NCBI GenBank assembly: GCA_003455595.1
Contig: DMQT01000295.1
Coordinates: 1 to 6,840 of the forward strand
DNA length: 6,840 nucleotides
Origin: Betaproteobacteria bacterium
Lineage (GTDB): Bacteria; Pseudomonadota; Gammaproteobacteria; Burkholderiales; Sulfuriferulaceae
Direction of reading: 5' to 3'
Part shown: positions 1-5,398 of the stretch, one piece after another
Layout: every line of letters starts with the position of its first letter
Position numbering within the stretch: position 1 is the first letter of the stretch
The notes under the pieces: model-generated
The model's input: only the letters and a program-made list of their open reading frames with translations
The model's database searches: none
What the model was told of the DNA's origin: nothing
Program-made: the position numbers and the translations under genes

Positions 1-14
1 TTTTTTACGCCTGT

Positions 15-1319
15 TTAGAACATATAGCCCACGCCCAGATTAAAGCGGTCTTTTTTATTGTCGGTCTTGTAGTTTTGCCAGTCCGCCTTGAACACCACTT
101 CGCGACTCAGGTTGAAGTTGGCACCCACCGTCACCACCGTTTCGTCATTCAGCGGATCCGCCGTATAGCCCGCATCCACGCTGGCCTGGGTGTTGTAGCG
201 CTCGTAGCGCACAAACGGACTCAGGCGCATGTCGCCGCTTTTCCACACGTGATAGGCGGCCTGGCCGTACCAGCCGTAGAACGATTTGGGCGCCGCGCCG
301 CCCGATGCGGGCACCACACCTGCGCCATTGTTGAATGCCTGGTTGATCGCCAGCGTATCGCCCAGCGTGCCGCGTGCGTACAGCGCTTGCAGGTCGAGGT
401 CGCCCACGCTGTATTTGCCATGAATGTCCCACAACGTCAGGCGCGCGTTCTTGCCTTCAAGGAAGGTGCTGGAGTTTTCACCGTGGCCGTTTTGCGCGGT
501 GTTACCGGTATACAGCCCGGCACCCAGCAACCAGCCCGGCTGACGGTAATTAAGCCCGGCGTACACAGCGAAGTTATTCGCGGCGGCCTGGCTCGCTTCG
601 GTGTGCATATCCTTGATGGCATAACGCGCATCGCCTGCGTATTTACTGGCGTCGAAACCGGTGACCAGGCCGACGTTATACTCCAATGCGTTGTCCAGCA
701 CCCGGCCTTGCAGCACCACACCGACGGCACGCATGGTGGTGGGGATGATGCGGGTTTCGACTTCGTTGCGCAGCACGCCGTAATAGGTTGGCGGCTCGTG
801 GGTTTCATTGAGGATGCCCAGCGGCACCAGCATCAAGCCGGCACGCAGATTGGCTTTCGGCGTCAGGTTGTATTCGATGTAGCCCTGCTCGACTTCGATC
901 TCGCCTTTGTCGTCGGCACTGGACACGGCGTGCTCCAGTTCCAGCTCGGAATAAAACCGCAGCTTGTCATTGAAGCGGTGCCCCAGGAATACTACAAAAC
1001 GGTTGAAATCGACCTGATCCTTGACCGAACCATCGCGGTAATTGCTGTAAGACAGCTCGCCATAACCGCCAATGCTGGTGTCCGACGCAAGCGGCGGGTT
1101 ATCCGCCATATTGCTGGCAACGGCAGCTTTGACAGCGCCGTCCAATTGCGTCTGACGCGCGGCTTTTTCATCAGCCAACTGCTGCTTGAGTGCCGCCATT
1201 TCCTGTTGCAATTGGTCGAGTTTGGCTTCCAGACTGGTAGTGGAAGATTCTGCGTGTGCGTTAAAGGTGAAGCCGACGAGCGCGGCCAATAGGGTCAGTT
1301 TGAAGCCAGGGTGGTGCAT
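15..1319 (-). CDS. Outer-membrane porin-like beta-barrel with N-terminal coiled coil
   Basis: This encodes a 434-residue secreted protein. Residues 1-23 are a signal peptide (hydrophobic LTLLAALVGFTF, cleavage after AHA). Residues 27-60 are heptad-rich (LEAKLDQLQQEMAALKQQL) and should form a periplasmic coiled coil. From about residue 83 (SIGGYGELSYSNY) to the end come alternating amphipathic strands, finishing in GYMF with the C-terminal Phe typical of BAM-inserted barrels. A well-marked stretch at 175-200 (EPPTYYGVLRNEVETR, IIPTT) resembles phosphate-selective-porin-like (Porin_O_P type) proteins. The solute is unknown. I chose the ATG at 1319 because it gives the signal peptide and follows AAGGAAG at good spacing; an in-frame ATG at 1373 would add 18 residues before the signal peptide. 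It follows the cytochrome-like gene after 78 bases and may be co-transcribed. Its leader carries the repeated motif described separately. Confidence 0.85.
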   Translation of the reverse strand: MHHPGFKLTLLAALVGFTFNAHAESSTTSLEAKLDQLQQEMAALKQQLADEKAARQTQLDGAVKAAVASNMADNPPLASDTSIGGYGELSYSNYRDGSVKDQVDFNRFVVFLGHRFNDKLRFYSELELEHAVSSADDKGEIEVEQGYIEYNLTPKANLRAGLMLVPLGILNETHEPPTYYGVLRNEVETRIIPTTMRAVGVVLQGRVLDNALEYNVGLVTGFDASKYAGDARYAIKDMHTEASQAAANNFAVYAGLNYRQPGWLLGAGLYTGNTAQNGHGENSSTFLEGKNARLTLWDIHGKYSVGDLDLQALYARGTLGDTLAINQAFNNGAGVVPASGGAAPKSFYGWYGQAAYHVWKSGDMRLSPFVRYERYNTQASVDAGYTADPLNDETVVTVGANFNLSREVVFKADWQNYKTDNKKDRFNLGVGYMF

Positions 1320-1323
1320 AGTG

Positions 1324-1381
1324 CTTCCTTTCAGCGGAGTAAACGGTGTTCGGCTGGCTTGCGCTGAATGCACTGGCTGGC
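1324..1381 (-). promoter_or_regulatory. Structured leader of the porin gene (copy 2 of a shared motif)
   Basis: Read on the minus strand, this leader has GCCAGCCAG (1381-1373), then the left arm TTCAGCG (1368-1362) running into GCAAGCCAGCC (1362-1352), then TTTACT, then the right arm CGCTGAA (1336-1330), which runs into the AAAGGAAG Shine-Dalgarno sequence. The 7-bp stem is perfect with a 25-nt loop. The same arrangement occurs before the gene starting at 4274. No convincing -35/-10 pair is visible here, so this is either an RNA element in a read-through transcript or a DNA operator. Confidence 0.45.
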
Positions 1382-1397
1382 GGGTTGGGTAAGGGGT

Positions 1398-1859
1398 TCA
1401 TTGAAGTCGAATCGGTGGCTTTATCCGGCCCCGCCGGATATGCCATACCAGCAGCAACGGAAACGCCAGCCCGACCGCCCAGTGCAGCAGCGGCAGCCAG
1501 GCTTCGTTGGCATCGGTGGCGAAGTAATACAGCGCGTAGCCGGTGAGGGCGAGCCAGGCCAGCAGCAACTTCATGGCCAGCCCGCTGACGCGGTTTTTTT
1601 TCAGGTGCCAGGCGCGGCGCGCGTGTACCGGCAGCACGCTGCCGGTCACCACCAGCGCGGCAAAACCCATCAGACCGTGCAGGCGCAGCCACCAGATTTC
1701 GAGCGGGCTGGCGGTTTCACCGAACTCGCCTGCCACGCGCAGAAAATAATGGAACCCCAGCCACAGCGCGCCCGACAGCCACAGCAGCACGAACACGGCA
1801 TACAGCGTGCGCTTGTGCGGTGTGGGAAAGCGGATCGGTAGCGGCAAGTGCTTAAACAT
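1398..1859 (-). CDS. Four-helix membrane protein, probable b-type cytochrome
   Basis: This 153-residue integral membrane protein has four predicted helices at about 18-40, 58-80, 93-114 and 121-141. Basic residues sit at the N-terminus, in the 80-90 loop (HARRAWHLKKNR) and at the C-terminus, while the other loops are acidic. The positive-inside rule therefore puts both ends in the cytoplasm. Histidines 61 and 126 begin helices 2 and 4, and 79 and 140 end them, which fits two stacked bis-His haems as in cytochrome b561-like proteins. Haem binding is inferred. The ATG at 1859 overlaps the ApbE stop by 8 bases, so translation is likely coupled. An in-frame start at 1994 would put 45 polar residues inside ApbE and is unlikely. 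In this setting it would carry electrons from the inner membrane to the flavoprotein encoded upstream. A ferric-reductase-like or quinol-oxidising role is possible. Confidence 0.75.
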   Translation of the reverse strand: MFKHLPLPIRFPTPHKRTLYAVFVLLWLSGALWLGFHYFLRVAGEFGETASPLEIWWLRLHGLMGFAALVVTGSVLPVHARRAWHLKKNRVSGLAMKLLLAWLALTGYALYYFATDANEAWLPLLHWAVGLAFPLLLVWHIRRGRIKPPIRLQ

Positions 1860-2817
1860 GGCGAGCCGCCACCCCCCAGCGTGCGTGCCAGTGCGGCTGG
1901 CCGGTGGCAGCGGTGTCAAGTACGCGAGCGCCGCCGATGAGCGGATCATTTTCGACGATAAAGGCACGGGCGTTGAAGCGCGCCAGGACGGCACCGGCTT
2001 TTTCAGGATCGGCGTGCACTACCTTGGTCAGCGCATCGGCGCACATGCAGTCCTGCGCCAGCACCGTCACGCTGCGTGTCACGTCGCAGGCGCTCCTGCT
2101 ATGCGGATGAATGATCGGCATCACCCGCCGTCCCTGGTGGCGGCGGCTGGCGTAATAACCCGCCGAGGTGGCGGCCGCGCCCTCGCGCAACTGCACCAGC
2201 GGCACAATAGTTGTTGCTGTCAGCGGATGGCGCACGTGGACGGTTTGCGCGCTGTCGCCATACAACCGCAGATCGCCCCCGGCGTTAACGCGCGCCGACG
2301 TCATGCCCGCGTCGCGCAAGGCCTGAATCGCCAGATCGACGGCATACCCTTTAGCAATGCCCGACAGGTCGATGCGCAAGCGCCGCGCAAGGCGCACCTG
2401 ATGATCAGGCAGCAACATCACATGACGCCAGTCGCCCTGCCCCGAAATGCGTGGAAAATCGGCATGACGCGGCAGGAAACCGAGCCGCGTCAATGTCGGC
2501 GCGACGGTCACGTCAAACAGGCCATCGCTGGCTTCGGCAAACGCCTGCGCCGCTGCCAGCACGCGCCAGGTGTGCGCGTTCACCGTTACCACCGCGTTGA
2601 ACGCTTCGCGGTTGATGCGCGACACATCCGAATCGGCGGTGTGATAGCTCATCAGCGTATGCACAGTTTCGACCGCATCGAATGCCCGTTCAATCGCGCG
2701 CTGCACCTGCGCCGCGTCGCTGCCGGTCGCGGCAATTTCAACCAGCGTGCCGAGCAAAGGCCGCGCACGCTGGTGCGACACGTCAGCCACCGCCGACACA
2801 CGCACCAGCGCACTCAC
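1852..2817 (-). CDS. apbE: ApbE-family FAD:protein FMN transferase
   Basis: This 321-residue protein belongs to the family that moves FMN from FAD onto a Ser/Thr of target flavoproteins, using Mg2+. Family landmarks in order are LLGTLVEI (21-28), LMSYHTADSDVSRIN (55-69), FDVTVAP (101-107), DLSGIAKGYAVD (150-161), VNAGGDLR (177-184), TSAGYY (217-222), IIHPHS (235-240) and ADALTKV (260-266). Two positions differ from the usual pattern. The common 'DP' is HP at 237-238, and the Mg2+-binding Asp...Thr (D, then T four residues on) is D261...K265 with Thr at 264. The start is GTG at 2817, in a 4-base GTGA overlap with the FMN-binding gene; an in-frame stop (2830-2832) leaves no room for a longer N-terminus. 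No signal peptide or lipobox is visible, although many family members are exported. The adjacent SGAT protein is the obvious substrate. Confidence 0.9.
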   Translation of the reverse strand: MSALVRVSAVADVSHQRARPLLGTLVEIAATGSDAAQVQRAIERAFDAVETVHTLMSYHTADSDVSRINREAFNAVVTVNAHTWRVLAAAQAFAEASDGLFDVTVAPTLTRLGFLPRHADFPRISGQGDWRHVMLLPDHQVRLARRLRIDLSGIAKGYAVDLAIQALRDAGMTSARVNAGGDLRLYGDSAQTVHVRHPLTATTIVPLVQLREGAAATSAGYYASRRHQGRRVMPIIHPHSRSACDVTRSVTVLAQDCMCADALTKVVHADPEKAGAVLARFNARAFIVENDPLIGGARVLDTAATGQPHWHARWGVAARHV

Positions 2818-3359
2818 TTCAGCGCCGCCTCATAGGTGGCCAATATCCGTTTGACGCCGTCGGTGATGTGCTTGCACGACAGCGTGGCACCGCTGATGTT
2901 CTTGATGTCTTCGTCGAGCTTGAGCGTGTCGCCCGCCTTCTTGCCGGTGAATTGCGCGCGCCATTTCGGGTTTTGCACTTCGCCGCCGTGGGTTTCGCGG
3001 TAGTCGAGGATTTCCACGCCTTTCACTGCGCCGTCCAGGCCAATCGCCACCGCATAGGTGATGAATTCATGCTTGCCGTAGACTTCATCCAGCACGAACC
3101 AGCCGCTGGCCTTACCGCCCTGCCTGGCACGCCAGGCATTGACTTCAGGCGAACGTACGCGCACGCCGGCGGCGGTTTCAATGGCCTTGCGTTGTTCTGC
3201 ACTGAGCGTGACCGGCCTGGATTCGAACTGATCCGCAGCCGGAAACAGCACCTTCTGCGCCTGCTCCACCGTCAAATATTGCACCGCAAACGCCGGTGCA
3301 GACGCCGCAGCGGGCAGGATGATGGCCGGAATCAACAGCCAGCGATTGAGGTCATTCAT
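2814..3359 (-). CDS. Secreted FMN-binding-domain protein (covalent flavoprotein)
   Basis: This 181-residue protein has a signal peptide (residues 1-25, hydrophobic WLLIPAIILPAAASAPAFA, cleavage before VQYLT). The C-terminal half is an FMN-binding domain of the NqrC/RnfG type. The flavinylation motif is DIKNISGATLSCKHITDG (151-168), with Thr159 of SGAT the expected phosphoester attachment site for FMN. Preceding it are GWFVLDEVYGKHEFITYAVAI (86-106) and a GVEILDYRETHGGEV segment (114-128), which in this fold form the sheet around the flavin. The protein would be a periplasmic one-electron carrier flavinylated by the ApbE encoded next. The ATG at 3359 is preceded by AAGGAA, which overlaps the stop of the gene before it. 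The single Cys162 next to the attachment site does not form a CXXCH haem motif. The redox partner is inferred to be the four-helix protein two genes downstream. Confidence 0.9.
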   Translation of the reverse strand: MNDLNRWLLIPAIILPAAASAPAFAVQYLTVEQAQKVLFPAADQFESRPVTLSAEQRKAIETAAGVRVRSPEVNAWRARQGGKASGWFVLDEVYGKHEFITYAVAIGLDGAVKGVEILDYRETHGGEVQNPKWRAQFTGKKAGDTLKLDEDIKNISGATLSCKHITDGVKRILATYEAALK

Positions 3360-3368
3360 GCGTATTCC

Positions 3369-4274
3369 TTAAAAATTGAAACCAATCTTGAGACGAAATT
3401 CCTGTTTGGTTTTTTCTATCAGGTGCAGATTCGTATCGATTTGCCCCGGATAGGTTTCAAAACCACCGCCAACCAATTGCGGCAACCAGGTGGCTGTAAA
3501 CCACCAATCCTTAGCGCCATAATGAACATTTGGCCCAGCCTGTACCGACCAGCGCTCCTGCCCCACCTCGGTTTCAAATTCAGTGTCGTAAAGCGCCTCT
3601 ACACCGATAAACCAGTTGGGCGCGATCCGATAGGAAACGCCCGTACCTGCCAGCAGAGCAATCTCCATTTCCGGCGTGGTTGGCCACTGATCTTGCGTCA
3701 ACACCATGCCATCTATAGGCAAACGCACGGCATAAGTCGATTCCAGTCCCACATTACCTACCCAGACCAGTTGATCGTCGAGAAAATTCTTTTGCCCCAG
3801 CAACCAGCCTTCCACCGTGTATTTATCTTTCTTCTGCCCGGAATGCGGGTCAAGCGTGGTGTACGCACCCGACACATACCCCGCCAAGCCGAAATCGTCC
3901 TTGGCCGGGCTCAAAAAGTTGTACTTGGCCGACACTTCAAATCCCGACAGCTTGAGGCCGGTATCGGCATCCTTGGGAATATAGCCGTCAATCAAAATAT
4001 CCTGCGTCTTGACCGATTGCCCGAGCAGGTACACAGCGCTGGTAAATCGGTCGGTCACGCCATATTCCAGCTCTGTTTTGCTGTCATACGCGGTGTAATC
4101 GCCGGCGCCTTTGTCCCAGCGCCGGGTAACAGACTGCACCACTTCGATCGCGCCTTTAGGCAAGGTCTCCGCACCTTTCAAATAACCGAACAAGCTTTCA
4201 TCGGCGTCAGCTGCAGCGGAAAACAGAGCCAGTGCGGCGGCACTCCCAAAACGACTGATCGTTACATATTTCAT
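3369..4274 (-). CDS. Secreted beta-barrel-like protein (DUF6662-like)
   Basis: This 301-residue protein has a signal peptide of about 24 residues (SAAALALFSAAADA, then DESLFGYLKGAETLPKG). The mature part is rich in alternating polar/aromatic strands with short turns (TELEYGVTDRFTSAVYLLG, VSAKYNFLSP, WWFTATWLPQL) and ends in KIGFNF with a terminal Phe, as expected of an outer-membrane barrel. The SLFGYLKGAETLPKG opening and EYGVTDR resemble a family I recall as DUF6662; I could not verify that by search, and no biochemical function is known to me. It is first in a tight set, 9 bases ahead of the FMN-binding gene. The ATG at 4274 follows GAAGGA. Because the flavoprotein gene follows directly, an outer-membrane role linked to electron transfer or metal uptake is an inference only. 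Confidence 0.75.
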   Translation of the reverse strand: MKYVTISRFGSAAALALFSAAADADESLFGYLKGAETLPKGAIEVVQSVTRRWDKGAGDYTAYDSKTELEYGVTDRFTSAVYLLGQSVKTQDILIDGYIPKDADTGLKLSGFEVSAKYNFLSPAKDDFGLAGYVSGAYTTLDPHSGQKKDKYTVEGWLLGQKNFLDDQLVWVGNVGLESTYAVRLPIDGMVLTQDQWPTTPEMEIALLAGTGVSYRIAPNWFIGVEALYDTEFETEVGQERWSVQAGPNVHYGAKDWWFTATWLPQLVGGGFETYPGQIDTNLHLIEKTKQEFRLKIGFNF

Positions 4275-4280
4275 GGTTCA

Positions 4281-4335
4281 TCCTTCAGGCAAGTCAGTAA
4301 AAAAACAGGGCTGGCTTGCCCGAAGGCTGGCTGGC
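4281..4335 (-). promoter_or_regulatory. Structured leader of the DUF6662-like operon (copy 1 of a shared motif)
   Basis: Read on the minus strand, this holds GCCAGCCAG (4335-4327), the left arm TTCGGGCAAG (4324-4315) overlapping GCAAGCCAGCC (4319-4309), a run of seven T (4305-4299), TTTACT, and the right arm CTTGCCTGAA (4293-4284), which contains part of the GAAGGA Shine-Dalgarno (4286-4281). The stem is 10 bp with one G-U pair and a 21-nt loop. A competing small hairpin, GGGC/GCCC (4321-4318 with 4311-4308) just before the T-run, would look like a weak terminator and cannot coexist with the long stem. No clear promoter is seen between it and the upstream terminator. Confidence 0.5.
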
Positions 4336-4336
4336 T

Positions 4337-4364
4337 AAAAACCGCTGGCGAGGAGACGCCAGCG
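4337..4364 (-). terminator. Intrinsic terminator after bfr
   Basis: On the minus strand a perfect 8-bp stem (CGCTGGCG and CGCCAGCG, 4364-4357 and 4350-4343) with a 6-nt loop is followed by G and five T (4341-4337). It lies about 40 bases past the bfr stop and closes the hemP-bfd-bfr unit. The short T-run may allow some read-through into the next operon. Confidence 0.85.
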
Positions 4365-4403
4365 ACGATGGTGCTTATTGACGGCTTTGCGGCCGCCGAG
4401 GCT

Positions 4404-4868
4404 TTACATCTGGCTTTGCAACCAGTTTTGAATCCCTACCTTCTGCATCACATCAAGTTGAGTTTCGAGCCAGTCGATGTGTTCTTCGGTGTCTTCCAGA
4501 ATGTGTTCAAACAGCTCGCGCGAGACGTAGTCCTTGGCCTTCTCACACGCGCCGACAGCAGCCACCAGCGTATCGCGTGACCCCAGTTCCAGCTTGAGAT
4601 CGCAGGCAATGCACTCCTCGGTTTTTTCACCGATCATGAGCTTGCCCAGCTCTTGTAAATTGGGCAGCCCCTCGAGGAACAAGATGCGCTCGATGAGCAT
4701 GTCGGCATGCTTCATCTCCTCGATGGATTCTTCGTATTCATGCTTGCCAAGACTGGCAAAGCCCCAGTTTTTGTACATGCGTGCATGCAGGAAATACTGG
4801 TTGATCGCCGTCAATTCGTGTTGTAACTGGCGATTCAGGAACTGGATGATGTCTGCATTACCTTTCAT
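4404..4868 (-). CDS. bfr: Bacterioferritin
   Basis: This 154-residue iron-storage protein forms 24-subunit haem-containing shells that oxidise Fe2+ and store it as mineral. It is close to E. coli Bfr throughout (NQYFLHARM at 23-31, MKHAD at 52-56, [13 protein letters not shown] at 60-72, DYVSR at 113-117, HIDWLET at 130-136). The haem ligand Met52 and ferroxidase ligands Glu18, Glu51, His54, Glu94 and His130 are present. The bridging ligand Glu127 is replaced by Thr (DTEEH, 126-130), with no length change since DYVSR aligns exactly. The ATG at 4868 is preceded by GAGGAGG, which overlaps the bfd stop; a start at 4994 would add 42 residues from within bfd and is rejected. It is the last gene of the hemP-bfd-bfr unit. 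Confidence 0.95.
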   Translation of the reverse strand: MKGNADIIQFLNRQLQHELTAINQYFLHARMYKNWGFASLGKHEYEESIEEMKHADMLIERILFLEGLPNLQELGKLMIGEKTEECIACDLKLELGSRDTLVAAVGACEKAKDYVSRELFEHILEDTEEHIDWLETQLDVMQKVGIQNWLQSQM

Positions 4869-4878
4869 GCTGGCCTCC

Positions 4879-5097
4879 TCAGGCTGCTTGCTGATACATG
4901 GGTTGGATGGAAATGACGCGTTCGTTTGCCTGTTGCTGCAAGGCTTCTTCCAGCACCGCCTTGGCGTCGCACGCGCATTTGCCGCATTGCGCACTGACGC
5001 CCAGACAGGCTTTCAAATCGCGCATGCGACACGCGCCTTCACATACGGCTGCACGAATCGCGCTATCGGTGACAGCCTTGCAAATACAGATATACAT
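4879..5097 (-). CDS. bfd: Bacterioferritin-associated ferredoxin
   Basis: This 72-residue [2Fe-2S] protein docks on bacterioferritin and delivers electrons to its haem, reducing stored Fe3+ so that iron can be released. The cluster ligands are Cys4, Cys6, Cys38 and Cys41 ([10 protein letters not shown] at the N-terminus, QCGKC at 37-41), the usual Bfd spacing. Further cysteines lie at 19, 23, 31 and 43. The C-terminal tail (about 55-72) is longer and more polar than the core and has no recognised motif. The ATG at 5097 follows AAGGG; the stop is 10 bases before bfr. The order bfd-bfr fits a joint supply of store and release protein under iron control. Confidence 0.95.
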   Translation of the reverse strand: MYICICKAVTDSAIRAAVCEGACRMRDLKACLGVSAQCGKCACDAKAVLEEALQQQANERVISIQPMYQQAA

Positions 5098-5114
5098 GAC
5101 GCTACGCCCTTTGC

Positions 5115-5306
5115 CTATTTGGTGAGGATCAGCTTGCCGTTACGAGTGCGACGCAGGCGGTACTGTTCGCCGCTATGGTTGATCAACACTTCGTCGCTGC
5201 TGCTGAACAGCTTCTCGCTGCGAATCGGCAGTGTGCGATCCAGTACCAGATAACGGCGCTCGTTTGCGCCTGCCGCCTGTCCTGCGAAGCTAACTGTAGT
5301 ATCCAT
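5115..5306 (-). CDS. hemP: Hemin uptake protein HemP
   Basis: This 63-residue small protein carries the HemP/HmuP signature in its C-terminal half: SEKLFSSSDEVLINHSGEQY followed by RLRRTRNGKLILTK at the end. Members are cytoplasmic and are required for, or activate expression of, haem/iron uptake genes in several proteobacteria; the mechanism is not settled. The N-terminal 20 residues are variable. The start is uncertain. I chose the ATG at 5306, but no Shine-Dalgarno precedes it, and an in-frame GTG at 5321 would add five residues, also without a clear ribosome site. It is the first gene after a Fur-type promoter and lies 17 bases ahead of bfd. Confidence 0.85.
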   Translation of the reverse strand: MDTTVSFAGQAAGANERRYLVLDRTLPIRSEKLFSSSDEVLINHSGEQYRLRRTRNGKLILTK

Positions 5307-5333
5307 AAGAGTTATGCGCACATTGAATGTTAA

Positions 5334-5348
5334 TAGGAATGATTCGCA
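5334..5348 (-). promoter_or_regulatory. Fur-box-like palindrome, promoter-proximal
   Basis: TAGGAAT-G-ATTCGCA on the plus strand matches the 7-1-7 Fur pattern (TGATAATnATTATCA) at about 9 of 14 positions. It abuts the -10 element and covers the expected transcription start, a position suited to repression by iron-loaded Fur. Confidence 0.5.
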
Positions 5349-5376
5349 ATATTACACAACTTCAAAATCTGTGCAA
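5349..5376 (-). promoter_or_regulatory. Sigma70-like promoter of hemP-bfd-bfr
   Basis: On the minus strand a -35 TTGCAC (5376-5371) and a -10 TAATAT (5354-5349) are separated by 16 bases, within a locally AT-rich stretch that contrasts with the GC-rich genes around it. Transcription would begin near 5342 and leave a leader of about 20-36 bases before hemP. Confidence 0.55.
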
Positions 5377-5383
5377 GTTTTTT

Positions 5384-5398
5384 TGAGAATCGTTCTTA
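5384..5398 (-). promoter_or_regulatory. Fur-box-like palindrome, upstream
   Basis: TGAGAAT-C-GTTCTTA on the plus strand matches the Fur 7-1-7 pattern at about 10 of 14 positions and resembles the common GAGAATnnTTCTC type of box. It ends 7 bases upstream of the -35 element and overlaps the ampD stop codon (5396-5398). Its centre is 50 bases from that of the second box, so the two bracket the promoter. Confidence 0.6.

Noticed and set aside
1..14. T-run at the window start as a terminator of the porin gene
   Set aside because: On the minus strand it is an A-run with no visible stem, and the rest lies outside the window, so no terminator can be called.
75..1292. A 405-codon open frame on the plus strand
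   Set aside because: It is the antisense shadow of the porin gene, with no ribosome site or recognisable fold; the minus-strand frame has a signal peptide, coiled coil and barrel.
2171..2178. GCGGCCGC palindrome, also at 4389-4396
   Set aside because: These are 8-bp GC palindromes expected occasionally in GC-rich DNA; one is inside apbE and one just after bfr, with no shared context.
1807..2835. A 342-codon open frame on the plus strand
   Set aside because: It is antisense to apbE, which carries many family motifs. The plus-strand product is Arg/His-rich and unlike any family I know.
4281..4335. An FMN (RFN) or other known riboswitch in the flavin operon leader
   Set aside because: The leader is too short (about 60 bases) and lacks the multi-helix RFN core, so only an unclassified stem is claimed.
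2682..4580. A 632-codon open frame on the plus strand
   Set aside because: It lies antisense across apbE, the FMN-binding gene, the DUF6662-like gene and bfr, all of which have clear family motifs. Its translation is Arg/His/Pro-rich with no domain or signal and it spans intergenic DNA; this is expected from GC-rich codon bias.
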